This document shows, piece by piece, positions 1 through 9,956 of a stretch of DNA of 64,000 nt (positions are counted from its first letter, which is position 1; each line of letters opens with the position of its first letter). The notes beneath the pieces are model-generated. The model was not told where the DNA came from and did not search any database. It saw nothing but the letters and a program-made list of their open reading frames with translations. Origin of the DNA: Tritrichomonas musculus (Eukaryota; Parabasalia; Tritrichomonadida; Tritrichomonadidae); assembly GCA_039105265.1 (NCBI GenBank), contig JAPFFF010000003.1, forward strand, positions 8,060,001 through 8,124,000, in the 5' to 3' direction. Made by a program: the position numbers and the translations under genes.

Positions 1-29
1 ATCTCCAAATCTATATCCAGAGTTTTCAA

Positions 30-607
30 ATAGCATATGTTAATATATATATGATGTCATTATGGCACTTTTGGTCAATACCAATCATAATTAAAAAAAA
101 TTGTCTTTTATTCAATTCAATATCAGCCATTTTTGTTTTTCCTGATTCAAGAGAAACCTTTTTTAAGCCATTTAGTTCTTTAAAAAAATGATTATCATTT
201 TTTGCCAGACCAAATATAATTATATGATAATCATTATCTTTGAAACAAATTTTACTGAAATTTCATATAAAAATATAAGAATTTTGTCCAGTCGAGGTCA
301 TGTTCAAACAAAACTTCCATTTTCGTTGTATCATTGAAATGACAGCCAACAAATATTCATTCAATACAATTCACGTAATCTTTGTGAACACTAAAATCTA
401 GGAAAACCTGATTGTCCTCATGTTTAAGTGGAAATTTCTCTGATTAATGATCTGATTGATTGACAATTCAAAAAAAAAAATGTTGGTTATTATTATTTCA
501 CCTAGAGTGTGTCTACAAAGATAGTTCTCTATTACTGCATTAACATTTTGATTTAAACCTTTCATTTGGCTGAACAGTGGCCAATCACTCCATAACTTGT
601 CTTCTTG
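30..607 (-). pseudogene. Decayed coding sequence, unidentified
   Basis: On the minus strand there are adjacent stretches of 40-70 codons without stops and with ordinary protein composition, but in different frames. One around 607-480 reads KLWSDWPLFSQMKGLN and one around 255-40 reads DNDYHIIIFGLAKND and SGKTKMADIELNKRQFF. Stops such as a TGA near 270 and loss of frame near 390 separate them. This is what an old gene eroded by indels looks like. I could not assign a family; an RCC1-like repeat protein was considered but no clear repeat is visible. The remainder of 1-1124 is AT-rich with no gene I can support. Confidence 0.3.
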
Positions 608-1053
608 TTTTTTATTTTTTAAATGATGATTTAAAAGTTTTCGTTGAAAATGAATTAAATTTCTCTCAAAAAGAATTCACCATGCATGCATTTTAATTTT
701 GACATCATTTTAAAAATGAATTCATTCTTAACAAATATTTTATGGTCGCTGTTGCATTGCTTTTTTTGTATTATTCAAATCAAAAAACGACAGAATAAAT
801 TTTTTGAATTTAATGTATGTTTTTTATTTTGTACTTCAGTATTTAATCATATCTGAGAGTATAGAAAATACTTCTTAAGTAATAATTTAGAGAAAAAAAT
901 CATAAGTATTACTTTATAATGTTAATGCGTTATTTTCTAAATTTAAATTTACTGATTACATTTTATTTTATTTTATTTAGTCATTTTTTTAAAGAAATAA
1001 TTATTTATTCAAAAGTTATTTATAAATTGTTTTATTTTTTTAATTTCTTAACT

Positions 1054-1087
1054 TGTCGGCCAAATTTTATTTCAAATAGAGCCGACA
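1054..1087. repeat. Short inverted repeat upstream of the zinc-finger gene
   Basis: TGTCGGC at 1054-1060 and GCCGACA at 1081-1087 form a 7-bp perfect inverted repeat with a 20-nt spacer. It lies about 40 bp upstream of the initiator and is the only GC-rich motif in this AT-rich stretch. It could be an upstream promoter element or a protein-binding palindrome; nothing else here tests that. Confidence 0.35.
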
Positions 1088-1124
1088 GAAAAAAAGAAAT
1101 AAAATTTCTGTTCGTTATTTGAAA

Positions 1125-1134
1125 TCATTTTTTT
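1125..1134 (+). promoter_or_regulatory. Trichomonad-type initiator element (Inr)
   Basis: TCATTTTTTT lies 13 bp upstream of the ATG at 1138. Trichomonad genes commonly start transcription within a TCA(+1)Py(T/A)-type initiator 5-20 bp before the start codon, and no TATA box is needed. The position supports the chosen start codon and argues that the small zinc-finger gene is real. Confidence 0.55.
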
Positions 1135-1137
1135 GCA

Positions 1138-1623
1138 ATGGCTGATGATGAAATGGATTTAAGATTTCAGACAGATGATTATATGTTTGAATCAGAAAGA
1201 GATGGGGCTCAAAAAACAGCCAAAGAAGGATTGAAGGAGTGTCCTGTTTGTCATCGTTTTTTTGATCCAAAAAAAATAGAGCATCATCAAAACATATGCC
1301 AAGACATATTTAATAAATGTAAAGAAGAATTCAATAGAAGAGAGGTCCAAATGACAGATGAAGATATTATTGATTTACTTGTTGGGAAAGTTCCAGCGAA
1401 TGCAATTAAAGTTGAACGTTGCGAATTTTGTGGAAAGAAAATTTCTCCTAAACTGATTGGAAAGCATCAAGAACAATGTAAACTTAAAAAGCAGGATTCA
1501 CAAACGAATGAACTCCAAAAAAGACAAGAAAACCTTCAAAAAAAAGATTACAAAGGGGCTCATGATCAATTAATTGAACAAATTAAACAAGATAGGAAAG
1601 TTGCTAAAAAAGGACCAAAATAA
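1138..1623 (+). CDS. C2HC zinc-finger protein (two fingers)
   Basis: A complete 161-residue protein with two fingers of the zf-C2HC_2 type. Finger 1 uses C35, C38, H49 or H50 and C54 (CPVCHRFF...HHQNIC); finger 2 uses C95, C98, H110 and C114 (CEFCGKKI...KHQEQC). Both share the spacing C-x2-C-x11-H-x3-C. An acidic N-terminus precedes finger 1, and a Lys/Gln-rich, probably helical tail follows finger 2. Proteins of this fold occur across eukaryotes, often in RNA- or cilium-related proteins, but no specific partner can be named from sequence. The ATG follows an initiator motif by 13 bp, and the stop sits in TAAAAA, consistent with trichomonad UAAA-type polyadenylation signals. It appears intact. 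Confidence 0.85.
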   Translation: MADDEMDLRFQTDDYMFESERDGAQKTAKEGLKECPVCHRFFDPKKIEHHQNICQDIFNKCKEEFNRREVQMTDEDIIDLLVGKVPANAIKVERCEFCGKKISPKLIGKHQEQCKLKKQDSQTNELQKRQENLQKKDYKGAHDQLIEQIKQDRKVAKKGPK

Positions 1624-2814
1624 AAATTGAATTTATCTAATAAAAAAAAAAAAATCATATATTACATTCAAAAATAAACAATTGATGTATTATATCTGGA
1701 TTAATTTAGTAAATAATCTTAATATCATCAGTTTCAATAGTGATTTTGATATTTTAGAAAATAAATTTATACGTTATTTCATTTTTAAAACTTTTTGAAT
1801 GCTTTTTTCGATATCTCATTATTTAGCCAGAAAGTTGATAATTTAAATGATTTCATTTTAAAATAAATACTATTTTATGATATATATATAATTTTTAAAA
1901 CAATTTGTAAGAAGATTTTAAAGATAATTGTAAAATAAATATAATTATTTTTAAAATTTTGATTTATCTTGATATTCAAAGATCATTTTTTAAAACATTT
2001 ATCACATAATGATGAACCAATACATTAATATAAATAATTATAAATATGTATCTTAATAAAGTGATAATAATCTTTGATATTTCAAAATTACAAATATTAT
2101 TTTCAACTTGATTATATTGATCTGAAACTCATAAATTCATCATAAATTCTAACGTGCATTAATTTATAATAATTTTTCTTTTAAAAAATAAAAAGCATAA
2201 CTTTTTTCTCTCAAAAAAAATTCACAAAAAAGAGTTTCCATACCTTAAATTTCAAGAAAAAAATTTTTTTTCAATTACTATTTTTTTAAGAAGAACGAGC
2301 ACAAATGTTTGACCTAAACCATACGAACCATCATGCATGAAATTTAAAAGAATTTATGATATTTCTTAGTTCGCCCTCCATCTACAGCTTGAAAACGTTA
2401 TATATCTTTATTTAACAGAAATGAAGCATTTGATAATTATCAAAGCGTTATAAATCTTTAATCAGTTGAAATAAAAGAGAGTTTTGAAAGAAATTTTATT
2501 TGAGTCAGCTTATATATATCTAAGAAATGAAAGATTTCCTGTCAACGAAAGCAATTTATTTCTCATGATAAATGGTAAAACAATGAATTCATTTCAGAGT
2601 CCTTTCTATCAAGGACAAGGAGTAAAAATAGTATATAATCAAAATAATTAAATCACTACAAGAATAACCTTATGCTACTTGTTTGGATATAATAAAGGCA
2701 TTAGAATGACAATAATTTTTTATTCAAAGACATCCTAGAAATATAATATGTGTTGTTATATGTGAGTGACTATTAAGGGCATACATCCTAACTTATACTA
2801 CTATTTTTCATGGC
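1624..2814. other. AT-rich intergenic DNA
   Basis: No gene supported. The stretch is dominated by A/T runs. Two related phrases, cgttatatatctttatt near 2395 and cgttataaatctttaatc near 2445, hint at a degenerate local duplication. Some decayed transposon sequence may begin near its right end. Confidence 0.5.
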
Positions 2815-3054
2815 TTAGCACCAATTTTTTCGGCAACATAAGTTTATATTTTCTGTCGTTCCAACTCCAAGCAATATATGCTTATATTTTCTGAGCTTTA
2901 ATCAAGTTGCTATGCAAGTAAAGCATTCTTTCTCATATTTATCCCCAGGAATAATTATTTTTTCGGCACCAACGGGGGCAATGGTTTTGTCACTTCCATT
3001 ATTAACTCTGACAGAAGTCTCATCCATGTTAAAACCTATGCGTATGCATTAATT
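2815..3054 (-). pseudogene. Relic of a pogo/Tigger-like DDE transposase
   Basis: Translation of the minus strand gives NMDETSVRVNNGSDKTIAP followed by GAEKIIIP, then ECFTCIAT and, after a stop, LLGVGTTEN. The N-x-DET-x-V motif with KTI-x-P a short way downstream is characteristic of the first catalytic Asp region of DDE_1 (pogo/Tigger, Tc1/mariner superfamily) transposases. ECFTCIAT fits the strand after it. Stops interrupt the frame on both sides and only part of the catalytic domain is recognisable, so it is dead. A short open stretch at 3147-3395 on the same strand may be further remains of this element, but I see no diagnostic motif there. Confidence 0.6.
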
Positions 3055-3574
3055 GCATTCACATGTGAGATTAGATAATCTTTTACTTCATTTTTTCATG
3101 ATTATATTTTATTGTTATCGCTGTAGTAATCAAATCATCAATCAAATCAGAGACGAATAAAACACACATTTTCTTGCCTTTTTGAAAGGATCTTTCTTTC
3201 TTTGGAATTATTTTTATACAATTCTTTGTAATAGTTACAGTATTTGACAGTAATCTTTAAAAAAACTACTCTTTGATTAATCAATAAATCTTTTGCTGAT
3301 ATTACTTCGTTTAACATTACAGATGGAGTAGTATACTGTAGGTCTAGCTGGGCTCTGCCTACCGCTGCTCCTAGGGCTTGCACCCCTTGGACCACGTGTT
3401 TTAAAAATGCTTAATTGTTCTTGATCTTGATTTGATTTGAAATAAATTATCAATCTTGAATTATTATTGCTTAGTTAAGTAGTATATTGAATGCGTGTCA
3501 GATTTGAAATTCTGAACTTTATTTTTTTTTTTTTTTTATTTTTTATAAAATTTTTATGATGAAAATATTTTTTT
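3055..3574. other. Intergenic, possible transposon remains
   Basis: Contains an 82-codon minus-strand open stretch (3147-3395) without recognisable domain. Its GC-rich tip near 3345-3395 differs from its surroundings. Nothing can be annotated with confidence. Confidence 0.35.
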
Positions 3575-3792
3575 ATATAACATGTCCTTTAGTTTTAATA
3601 AAGTGTCAAAAAAATTTGCGGTTTCTAAACGTACTAGATTTGTACCTTAAGGTACAAATCCAGTACGTTATTTTTTGAACAGGAGAACGTTTATTATTTG
3701 AATAGTTGCATGTCTCTGAAAAAGTTTAAATTGACTAGGTTTGTTTTTGACACTTATTTTACAATTTAAATAAACATTATGACATGTTATAT
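3575..3792. mobile_element. Small foldback/MITE-like element
   Basis: Terminal inverted repeats: ATATAACATGTC at 3575-3586 pairs with GACATGTTATAT at 3781-3792, and TAAAGTGTCAAAAA near 3599-3612 pairs with TTTTTGACACTTATTTTA at 3744-3761. Inside is a nearly perfect 42-bp palindrome at 3628-3669 built on GATTTGTACCTTAAGG. A second, partial copy of the left part runs from about 3815 to 3893 in direct orientation (AACATGTC, then TGCGGTTACTAAACGTACT). There is no coding capacity. This pattern fits a short non-autonomous element with a nested or tandem partial copy. Confidence 0.45.
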
Positions 3793-3892
3793 GAAATGGA
3801 TGAAAATAATCGTTTTTTATTTAACATGTCATTTTATTCTTTGAGAATGTCAAAAAAAATTGCGGTTACTAAACGTACTGGATTTGTACCTT

Positions 3893-4586
3893 AATATAAA
3901 ATTTAACATATATATATATATATATTATAGCATCAATTTACAGGAATAGATATAAGAGTATACCTTTAAGAGTAAGAGATAAATATAACCATATTTTTGT
4001 TAAATTTTTAATTATAACCATATTCTCTTAATTTGTAAAATAAAAAAAAACTAAACGATCAAATATCTTTTAATATTTGAATATGAATATGCAGAAATAA
4101 GAGAATGAATCAATTTAAAATGAATACAATTCATAATGTTGTCAAAAAATTGACTAGGTTTGATTGAACATATAATTTTCTAGAATTAACAATAATGGAA
4201 AGGACGAAACATCAACTATAATAGTACGATCAATTTGATTCTGCGATATTGATTTCTGCGTAATTAAAACTGACAGAAGCCACTTATGTTTACAATAAGT
4301 ATATTTTAATTTATATAGATTCAATTGATTCATTATACAGCCTAGCAAATTAACCAACAGTGATTGTGATCAATAACTTTTTCCTTAGGATTCATGATTT
4401 TCACTAGCCGCTAATCTTACAAAGTTTTAATTCGATATCGAATGCATATTCACTGTCCTTCTAGATTGTAATCTTCTACATTCATATATTATTATTATTA
4501 TAATGTTTCCTAGATTTTAAAAATATTAATAAAAAGCTTCTATTTGCATTGCTTTTACCTTTTTTTTGAATGTTTTTTTACTATAA
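3893..4586. other. AT-rich intergenic DNA
   Basis: No supported gene. A 67-codon minus-strand open stretch at 4154-4357 has no recognisable domain and no homologue in the window. A short TA dinucleotide run lies near 3905-3925. Confidence 0.4.
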
Positions 4587-6860
4587 TTTGAAAGGTGTCT
4601 GCTTTGAAAAAGTCGAATACGATAAAATTTTTCACAAATTTAAAGGTAATAAGTAAAGATAAAAATTATTTAATTTTTATATAGTCATTTATTTGATTGA
4701 TGTTTCATGTAACTGTAACCTTGCTTTAACAACTGGAAGTGAAATGTTTGTCATTTTATCATTTTGAATGCATTTTTGGATTGATAAATATCTTTCCACA
4801 ATAGTTTCTGAAGAGAACGAGCAAGAAAATCTCAATGCTAATTCGGAGAATATTTCCCAGGTTTGATCATAGCAGTAAGCTTTTTGCCATAAGAGATACG
4901 GTGGATCAATAGTATATTTTATGAAATCCAGATTGATAGGATCATCAAATAGGAATTCATCGAACTTTTCTTCTATATACTGTTGAGGGATATCAATTAA
5001 AGAGCCAACAGAAATAAGTTCGGTTTTTGATTCATGATAAATGTTTTGGTATGGATCTTTACAAATTCTTTCTTCAAATGGAGTCTTTATTAATTCATGT
5101 AGTTCTAATGATATTTCGTCTTGATCTTCAAGAATATCTTTAATAGCACTTTCAATATCAAGTTCTTCCTCTTCTTCATTATCTTCTATTGTAATACAAT
5201 CACTTTTTAATGGTAATTCTCCAGTATATAAAGGTGTATGTTTGTGCTCAAATTTTATTCTCTCATTTTTCAAACTCTCAATTGGTGTTGAGAGTGAAAG
5301 AGCATAGCCATTTTTGGTCCTAATTGAGATATACTTCTTTCTTAACTCTGAACGGCCTGCTCCTGATAATGCATATGATGTAATTGTTTCACTATATGCA
5401 TTTTTCTTAAGTCTTATTCTCATCGATGCATCAGTAATACTGATTATATCTCTCCATTCTTTTTTTTCTATACAAGAATACAACATATTGATTTCTGAGA
5501 AAAACTCTCTCATTAAAGGAACTATATTAAAAAGTTGGAAACTATCTTTTTCTACTACTAATGAAAACATTTTCAGGATAACTAGCAATTTATAAGCAAA
5601 CTCCATGTTTTCATCAATTAAAAATTTTTCATCATCTTTGTCTGAACTCTGTATTTGCAAGTAATTATTAATCTTATCTCTTTTATCCAACAAAAAAAGC
5701 AAAATGTCAACTATATAAAGCCAACGAGTTTTTGATACTGTTGGACATTTTGATCCAATAAAGTCGATTGCTTGTGGTTTCCGAATAATTTGAACAATTG
5801 ATAAAATTATGCTTATTGTCTGACATAATAATTCGGACTCTCTCACAATATCTTTGTAAACTAAATTCAGCATATGGCCGAAGCAAGGGATTCTATAAAT
5901 AGCTTTAATCATTGGATCAGTTGATGTTTCTAAAAATGTTTTCCACCCTTTGACTTGTGCTGGAAGACTATCACTTGTTAATGAGCAAATATAAATATTG
6001 TTTTCGCGTAATTTCTGAAAAACTTCAAAGAAACAATTATGATAGAATTCGCTATCAAATGAATCGCCATCATATGAGTCAAAAAATAGCTTTAACACAG
6101 GATCACCAACTAATGTTAATATAAAGTGCAAACAGTGTGTTTTCAAGACAGTACCAGCATCACACAATAAAGCACAAAATTTTTTTTTTTCAAACGTATG
6201 TATTTGTGTTGCAAATTCATTTTGTGCAACTTCTATTAATTGATTTGAAAGTTGTTGTATTGACACTTTTGCTAAACTCTTCTCAATACTGATTTTATCA
6301 TATTCAATGTTTCTTCCAAAATTGAAGCCTTCGTTAAGTAGAAAAAGAGTAAAATTTCTCATTGCATCTGAGACAGCTTTTTGAAACGAAATGTCTATTC
6401 GTCCGCATAACATTGCCAATTGATATAGATATCTTTTGTTAAATTCGTGATATGTTATATTTTGTATTTTTTCAAGATTTTTTTTGGAAAATCTTTGTCA
6501 TCTTTCTGAGCAATTTTATAAACATGTCTTTTATGTCTGAAAATGTTTTTTTTCTCGCATGTGTGCGAGCATCTTCTATACTCGTTAAATAAAAATATAA
6601 ATTGCACATCTTTACACCTCCATTCTTTTTTACCTCTAATATCTGTTGGAGTCCAACCTAATGGCACCGAATTTTTTGATTCTCTAGGCTTAAATGGTTG
6701 CTTTTCATTTGTGTCTTCATTATCATCCATTATTTTCCTTTAATCATATATGGTCAAATATTAAATAATAAATTCACCTTTATATTAAAAGAAATGATCG
6801 TTTAAAGAAAAAACGGTGCGGTTTTTCTTTTAAGAAAAACGGTTTAAAACACCTTTCAAA
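4587..6860. mobile_element. Candidate hAT-family transposon
   Basis: The transposase gene described separately lies inside. At the left, TTTGAAAGGTGTCT at 4587-4600 is matched in inverted orientation by AAACACCTTTCAAA at 6847-6860 (13 of 14). These could be the terminal inverted repeats. No convincing 8-bp target duplication is visible beside them, and the right match is itself partly palindromic, so the ends are tentative. Confidence 0.3.
4689..6730 (-). pseudogene. hAT-type transposase with N-terminal zinc finger, one frame break
   Basis: Two open frames form one gene. The first (6730-6455) has a BED/C2H2-like finger, C-x3-C-x7-H-x2-H (CSHTCEKKNIFRHKRH). The second (6419-4689, 576 residues) has hAT features: CFGHMLNLVYKDIV, SKTRWLYIVDIL, and a C-terminal dimerisation-like region (LLWQKAYCYDQTWEIF, then ETIVERYLSI). 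Between them the second frame stays open upstream (NITYHEFNKRYLYQLAML) back to a run of eight T at 6478-6485. One extra base in that run joins the frames into a protein of about 680 residues. There is no intron signal at the junction. Either it is recently inactivated, uses slippage, or the run length is a sequencing error. The hAT assignment rests on motif order and is reasonably, not fully, certain. Confidence 0.65.
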
Positions 6861-6927
6861 GGTAAATATTGATCGCTTAAAGGAAAAACCGCTTTATCGT
6901 CGGACGGTTTTTCCTTTAAGCGATCAA
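6794..6927. repeat. Cluster of inverted repeats
   Basis: A perfect inverted repeat with 23-bp arms (6869-6891 and 6905-6927, core CGCTTAAAGGAAAAACCG) encloses a 13-nt loop. Just to the left, GTTTTTCTTTTAAGAAAAAC at 6821-6840 is nearly palindromic, and 6796-6816 resembles a diverged copy of one arm. No genes lie within. This could be a transposon end, a hairpin terminator-like structure or a protein-binding array. Confidence 0.6.
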
Positions 6928-7321
6928 AGCGAACTCAATTTTTTTAATAATTTTATCATTCAAAAAGTTATTCTTTCATCAAAAAAGACCGATTATTTTT
7001 AATTCAAAATAATATGACTTTTTTCGTGATTTCAATGATATTTGAGCGTTTTTTTTTTTTTAATTATATATCAAAAATTGAGTAAATACGATCAAATTAC
7101 ATTAAATTAAATTAAATAAAGAACTATTTTACACCTAAAAAGATTAAAAAGAAAACAGTTACATTTTATGAATTTCGAATTTATACCTTTAAGCGAAGAC
7201 TCAATTGAGAGGTCTGTTTCCTTTAAATTGAAGCTATAATATATATATATTGTTCAACATTTTCTTGAATTCTCGCCTAAATTTTGAAGAAATAATAAAA
7301 ATATTAGTTTGAATTTATTTT
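6928..7321. other. AT-rich intergenic DNA
   Basis: No supported gene. It is the 5' flank of the glycine-rich protein gene. I did not find an unambiguous initiator or intron acceptor here, although the downstream protein seems to lack its usual N-terminus. Confidence 0.4.
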
Positions 7322-7361
7322 TGGTCATAAAAAATATGTCATATCTGAAGATGCCGTTCCA

Positions 7362-9539
7362 ATGTTTATAGCATGCTGTCAAAATGAACCTTTTAATATT
7401 ACTGATTCAAATGTTTTTTCTCTTCATCAACTTTCAAATCAATATGAAGTTCCAGAATTAAACAAGTTAACGTGTCAATACATTTCAGAAAACAAAAAAC
7501 CATTAATATTTGAGTCAATTTTCTACAAATTACAAAATAAAGATTCAATGGTCAATATTGACCTTTCCGAAGAAGAAGAAATTATTTCTCTCAATTTCTT
7601 TGAATATATAAATAACGAACAATTATTTTCATTGCCAATACATGTTTTATATCAAATTGTAAGCAATGAACGATTGAAATTAAATTCAATGAATTTGACC
7701 AATCAAGGTCAATTTATTGACTTTCTATTCAAATGTCTTGATAAATACAAGCGGGAAGCATCGATTTTATTTTTAAATTTAGATTTAGAAAATGAAAGAA
7801 TTGGAATTTTATCGCGTTTACTTGCTGATTATTCAGATACATTTGATTTTAATTTCTTCAATCCAAAATTCCTTTCAAAAAGTGCGTCAATTCTTTTGAG
7901 TGAAATTCAAAAACTGAAAATTGAATACTCTAACAAAATTTCAGAAATTGAAGCCGAAAATCAGAAGCAGAAAGATTTCTTCATATTATCACAACAAATG
8001 TTTGATAAGTCCAAAAATGAACTCGAACAAAGAATGATCAAATTTGAAGAGGAACAAAGAAAACAAATGCAGCAAATGCAGCAAGAATTAAATGACGTAA
8101 AAAGAAAACTTGAAAGATATACAAGTATAAAAGTTAGTAAAATAGAAATAAATATGAACAATGATAATTTTGCGCCTGGATCAACAGTTACATTTACAAG
8201 AGTAGTTGAACCCGAATATGCATTTAATGATGGTGTAAAATGGCAGATTAACCAAGAAGATGAAGGAACGGTTGAAATTAAATCAAAAGACGATAAAAAA
8301 TTAGTTTTGAAGATAATAAAAACAACAAGTAAAAAAGTGACAATTATTGCTAGTGCTCTTGATGGAAGTGGCGTTACAGCATCCAAAGAAATAAAAATAG
8401 GGCAGTTGATTAGTAAAATAGACGTAAACGTTCTCCAAAATCAATTAATTAAAGGAAAGATAGAAATAAAAGAAGAAGGAAGTTCAACTTTGGATAGATC
8501 TAAGAGCAAATATATTTTGAATTCAAGCAACTCAGCAAAACTCGGAAATCAAGCATATGATGACGGAGAACAGCTAAATGATTTGGTGAAAGAAGTAACA
8601 TTCCAAAAGGAAAGAGGCGAGTACTACCTTCACGTTCTTGTTGTTGATAACTGGGGATCATCAGAGGAACTGGTAAGTAAAAAACTGGTAACAAACGGTT
8701 CCGAAGGTTATCGTTTTGGCTGCACGGAGAGTGTTCAATCTGTTGAATTGAGCCCAGGCAAATATAAAATTGAGGCTTGGGGAGCACAAGGAGGAAGTCT
8801 TAATGATACTTACCATGGCGGTTATGGCGGTTATTCTACAGGTACAATTGATTTAAAGTCAAAAACGACTTTGTTTGTTTGTGTTGGAAAGTCTCCAAAA
8901 TCAACTGATGGCGGCTATAACGGCGGTGGTTCTGGAAGAGTGTTTAAAAGCAATTATATATTCACGACGTTTGGAGGAGGCGGAGCATCTCATGTTGGCT
9001 TGAAGAACGGAGAACTCTCAGCTTTCCAATCGGACTATTCAAGCCAACTGCTGATTGTTGCAAGCGGGGGAGGAGGAGCTGTAGATGGAACGGAATACAA
9101 CAATAAAGTCAATAGACCTTTGTTTTCAACAGGAGGCTGCGGCGGTGGCTTTACTGGCGATGCTGGAAGCTGCACATATGGTAATGAGAGAGCTGGCGCT
9201 GGCGCTACTCAAACCTCGCCTGGAAAGGCTGGTGGTGGCTACGAAGAATGCGGTTCTTTTGGCTATGGAGCTAACGCTGACGATCATGGGGGTCATCCTG
9301 GAGCAGGAGGAGGCTCTGGATTATATGGCGGCGGCAGCGGTGGGAATTCTGGGCCAGGCGGAGGTGGTTCTGGCTATATAAACATATCAAAACTGACCGA
9401 TGCGTATATGTATGGATTTGAAGTTCAAACATCTTCAGAGGCTAATTCGAAGACATTTTCTACAACTAATGTATCACCTGATTCAATCAGCAATTACGCT
9501 AAAAAAGGTGATGGTTATATAAAAATAACTCCAATATAA
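7362..9539 (+). CDS. BTB/BACK-like, coiled-coil, glycine-rich repeat protein
   Basis: 725 residues from the first in-frame ATG. The frame is open 13 codons further upstream (IFGHKKYVISEDAVP) without an ATG, so the true start may lie in a missing or spliced 5' exon. Order: residues 1-45 resemble the C-terminal half of a BTB domain (DSNVFSLHQLSNQYEVPEL), about 45-175 a BACK-like helical region, 180-255 a Gln/Glu/Lys-rich coiled coil, 257-445 two beta-rich Ig-like stretches, and 449-725 a glycine-rich domain beginning GYRFGCTESVQSVELSPG with WGAQGG, GGYGGYSTG and repeated GGGGSG. Such glycine-rich domains (Pfam Gly_rich) occur in trichomonad protein families. There is no signal peptide or membrane segment, so a cytosolic scaffold role is inferred, not shown. 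Confidence 0.7.
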   Translation: MFIACCQNEPFNITDSNVFSLHQLSNQYEVPELNKLTCQYISENKKPLIFESIFYKLQNKDSMVNIDLSEEEEIISLNFFEYINNEQLFSLPIHVLYQIVSNERLKLNSMNLTNQGQFIDFLFKCLDKYKREASILFLNLDLENERIGILSRLLADYSDTFDFNFFNPKFLSKSASILLSEIQKLKIEYSNKISEIEAENQKQKDFFILSQQMFDKSKNELEQRMIKFEEEQRKQMQQMQQELNDVKRKLERYTSIKVSKIEINMNNDNFAPGSTVTFTRVVEPEYAFNDGVKWQINQEDEGTVEIKSKDDKKLVLKIIKTTSKKVTIIASALDGSGVTASKEIKIGQLISKIDVNVLQNQLIKGKIEIKEEGSSTLDRSKSKYILNSSNSAKLGNQAYDDGEQLNDLVKEVTFQKERGEYYLHVLVVDNWGSSEELVSKKLVTNGSEGYRFGCTESVQSVELSPGKYKIEAWGAQGGSLNDTYHGGYGGYSTGTIDLKSKTTLFVCVGKSPKSTDGGYNGGGSGRVFKSNYIFTTFGGGGASHVGLKNGELSAFQSDYSSQLLIVASGGGGAVDGTEYNNKVNRPLFSTGGCGGGFTGDAGSCTYGNERAGAGATQTSPGKAGGGYEECGSFGYGANADDHGGHPGAGGGSGLYGGGSGGNSGPGGGGSGYINISKLTDAYMYGFEVQTSSEANSKTFSTTNVSPDSISNYAKKGDGYIKITPI

Positions 9540-9936
9540 ATTTTATCGAAAAATCGACTAAATAAAAAAATGAATTTGATTAACAAAAAAATCTTTTGGA
9601 ATTATAGAAAGATTGCAAAATTGTTCGAATACATTATTGCTTATTTGAGATTGCATTTCTGAAATGTTCATTTTTGAAAAAGATATTTTTAAAAATTGTT
9701 TTTGTAAAAAATACGTTATTTAAATACGTTATACAATTTTGGATTAAAACAAATCCTTCAATATATTTAATTTTATGCGTATATCTATAAATGTTATTAC
9801 TTTTAAATTATAATATACTTAATATAAAATTAAAAATATAATTAATAATATAAAATATATTTTTTTACTAAAGATATAATAAAATAATAAATTAGAATTG
9901 TAAAATTATTCACATTCAAAATTTTTTAATCGAAAT
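9540..9936. other. AT-rich intergenic DNA
   Basis: No gene seen. The 3' flank starts TAAATTTTAT right at the preceding stop. The right end carries TCATAGATT at 9937-9945, a possible initiator 12 bp before the kinase ATG. Confidence 0.4.
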
Positions 9937-9956
9937 TCATAGATTTTATTTACGTT

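Noticed and set aside
919-1122. 67-codon Phe/Ile/Leu-rich open frame upstream of the zinc-finger gene
   Set aside because: Composition is what A/T-rich DNA gives by chance, and it overlaps the promoter region of the next gene.
4154-4357. 67-codon minus-strand open frame
   Set aside because: No domain, no homologue in the window, no initiator; not distinguishable from chance.
7961-8787. Long antisense frames within the glycine-rich protein gene
   Set aside because: They lie wholly inside a well-supported gene on the other strand.
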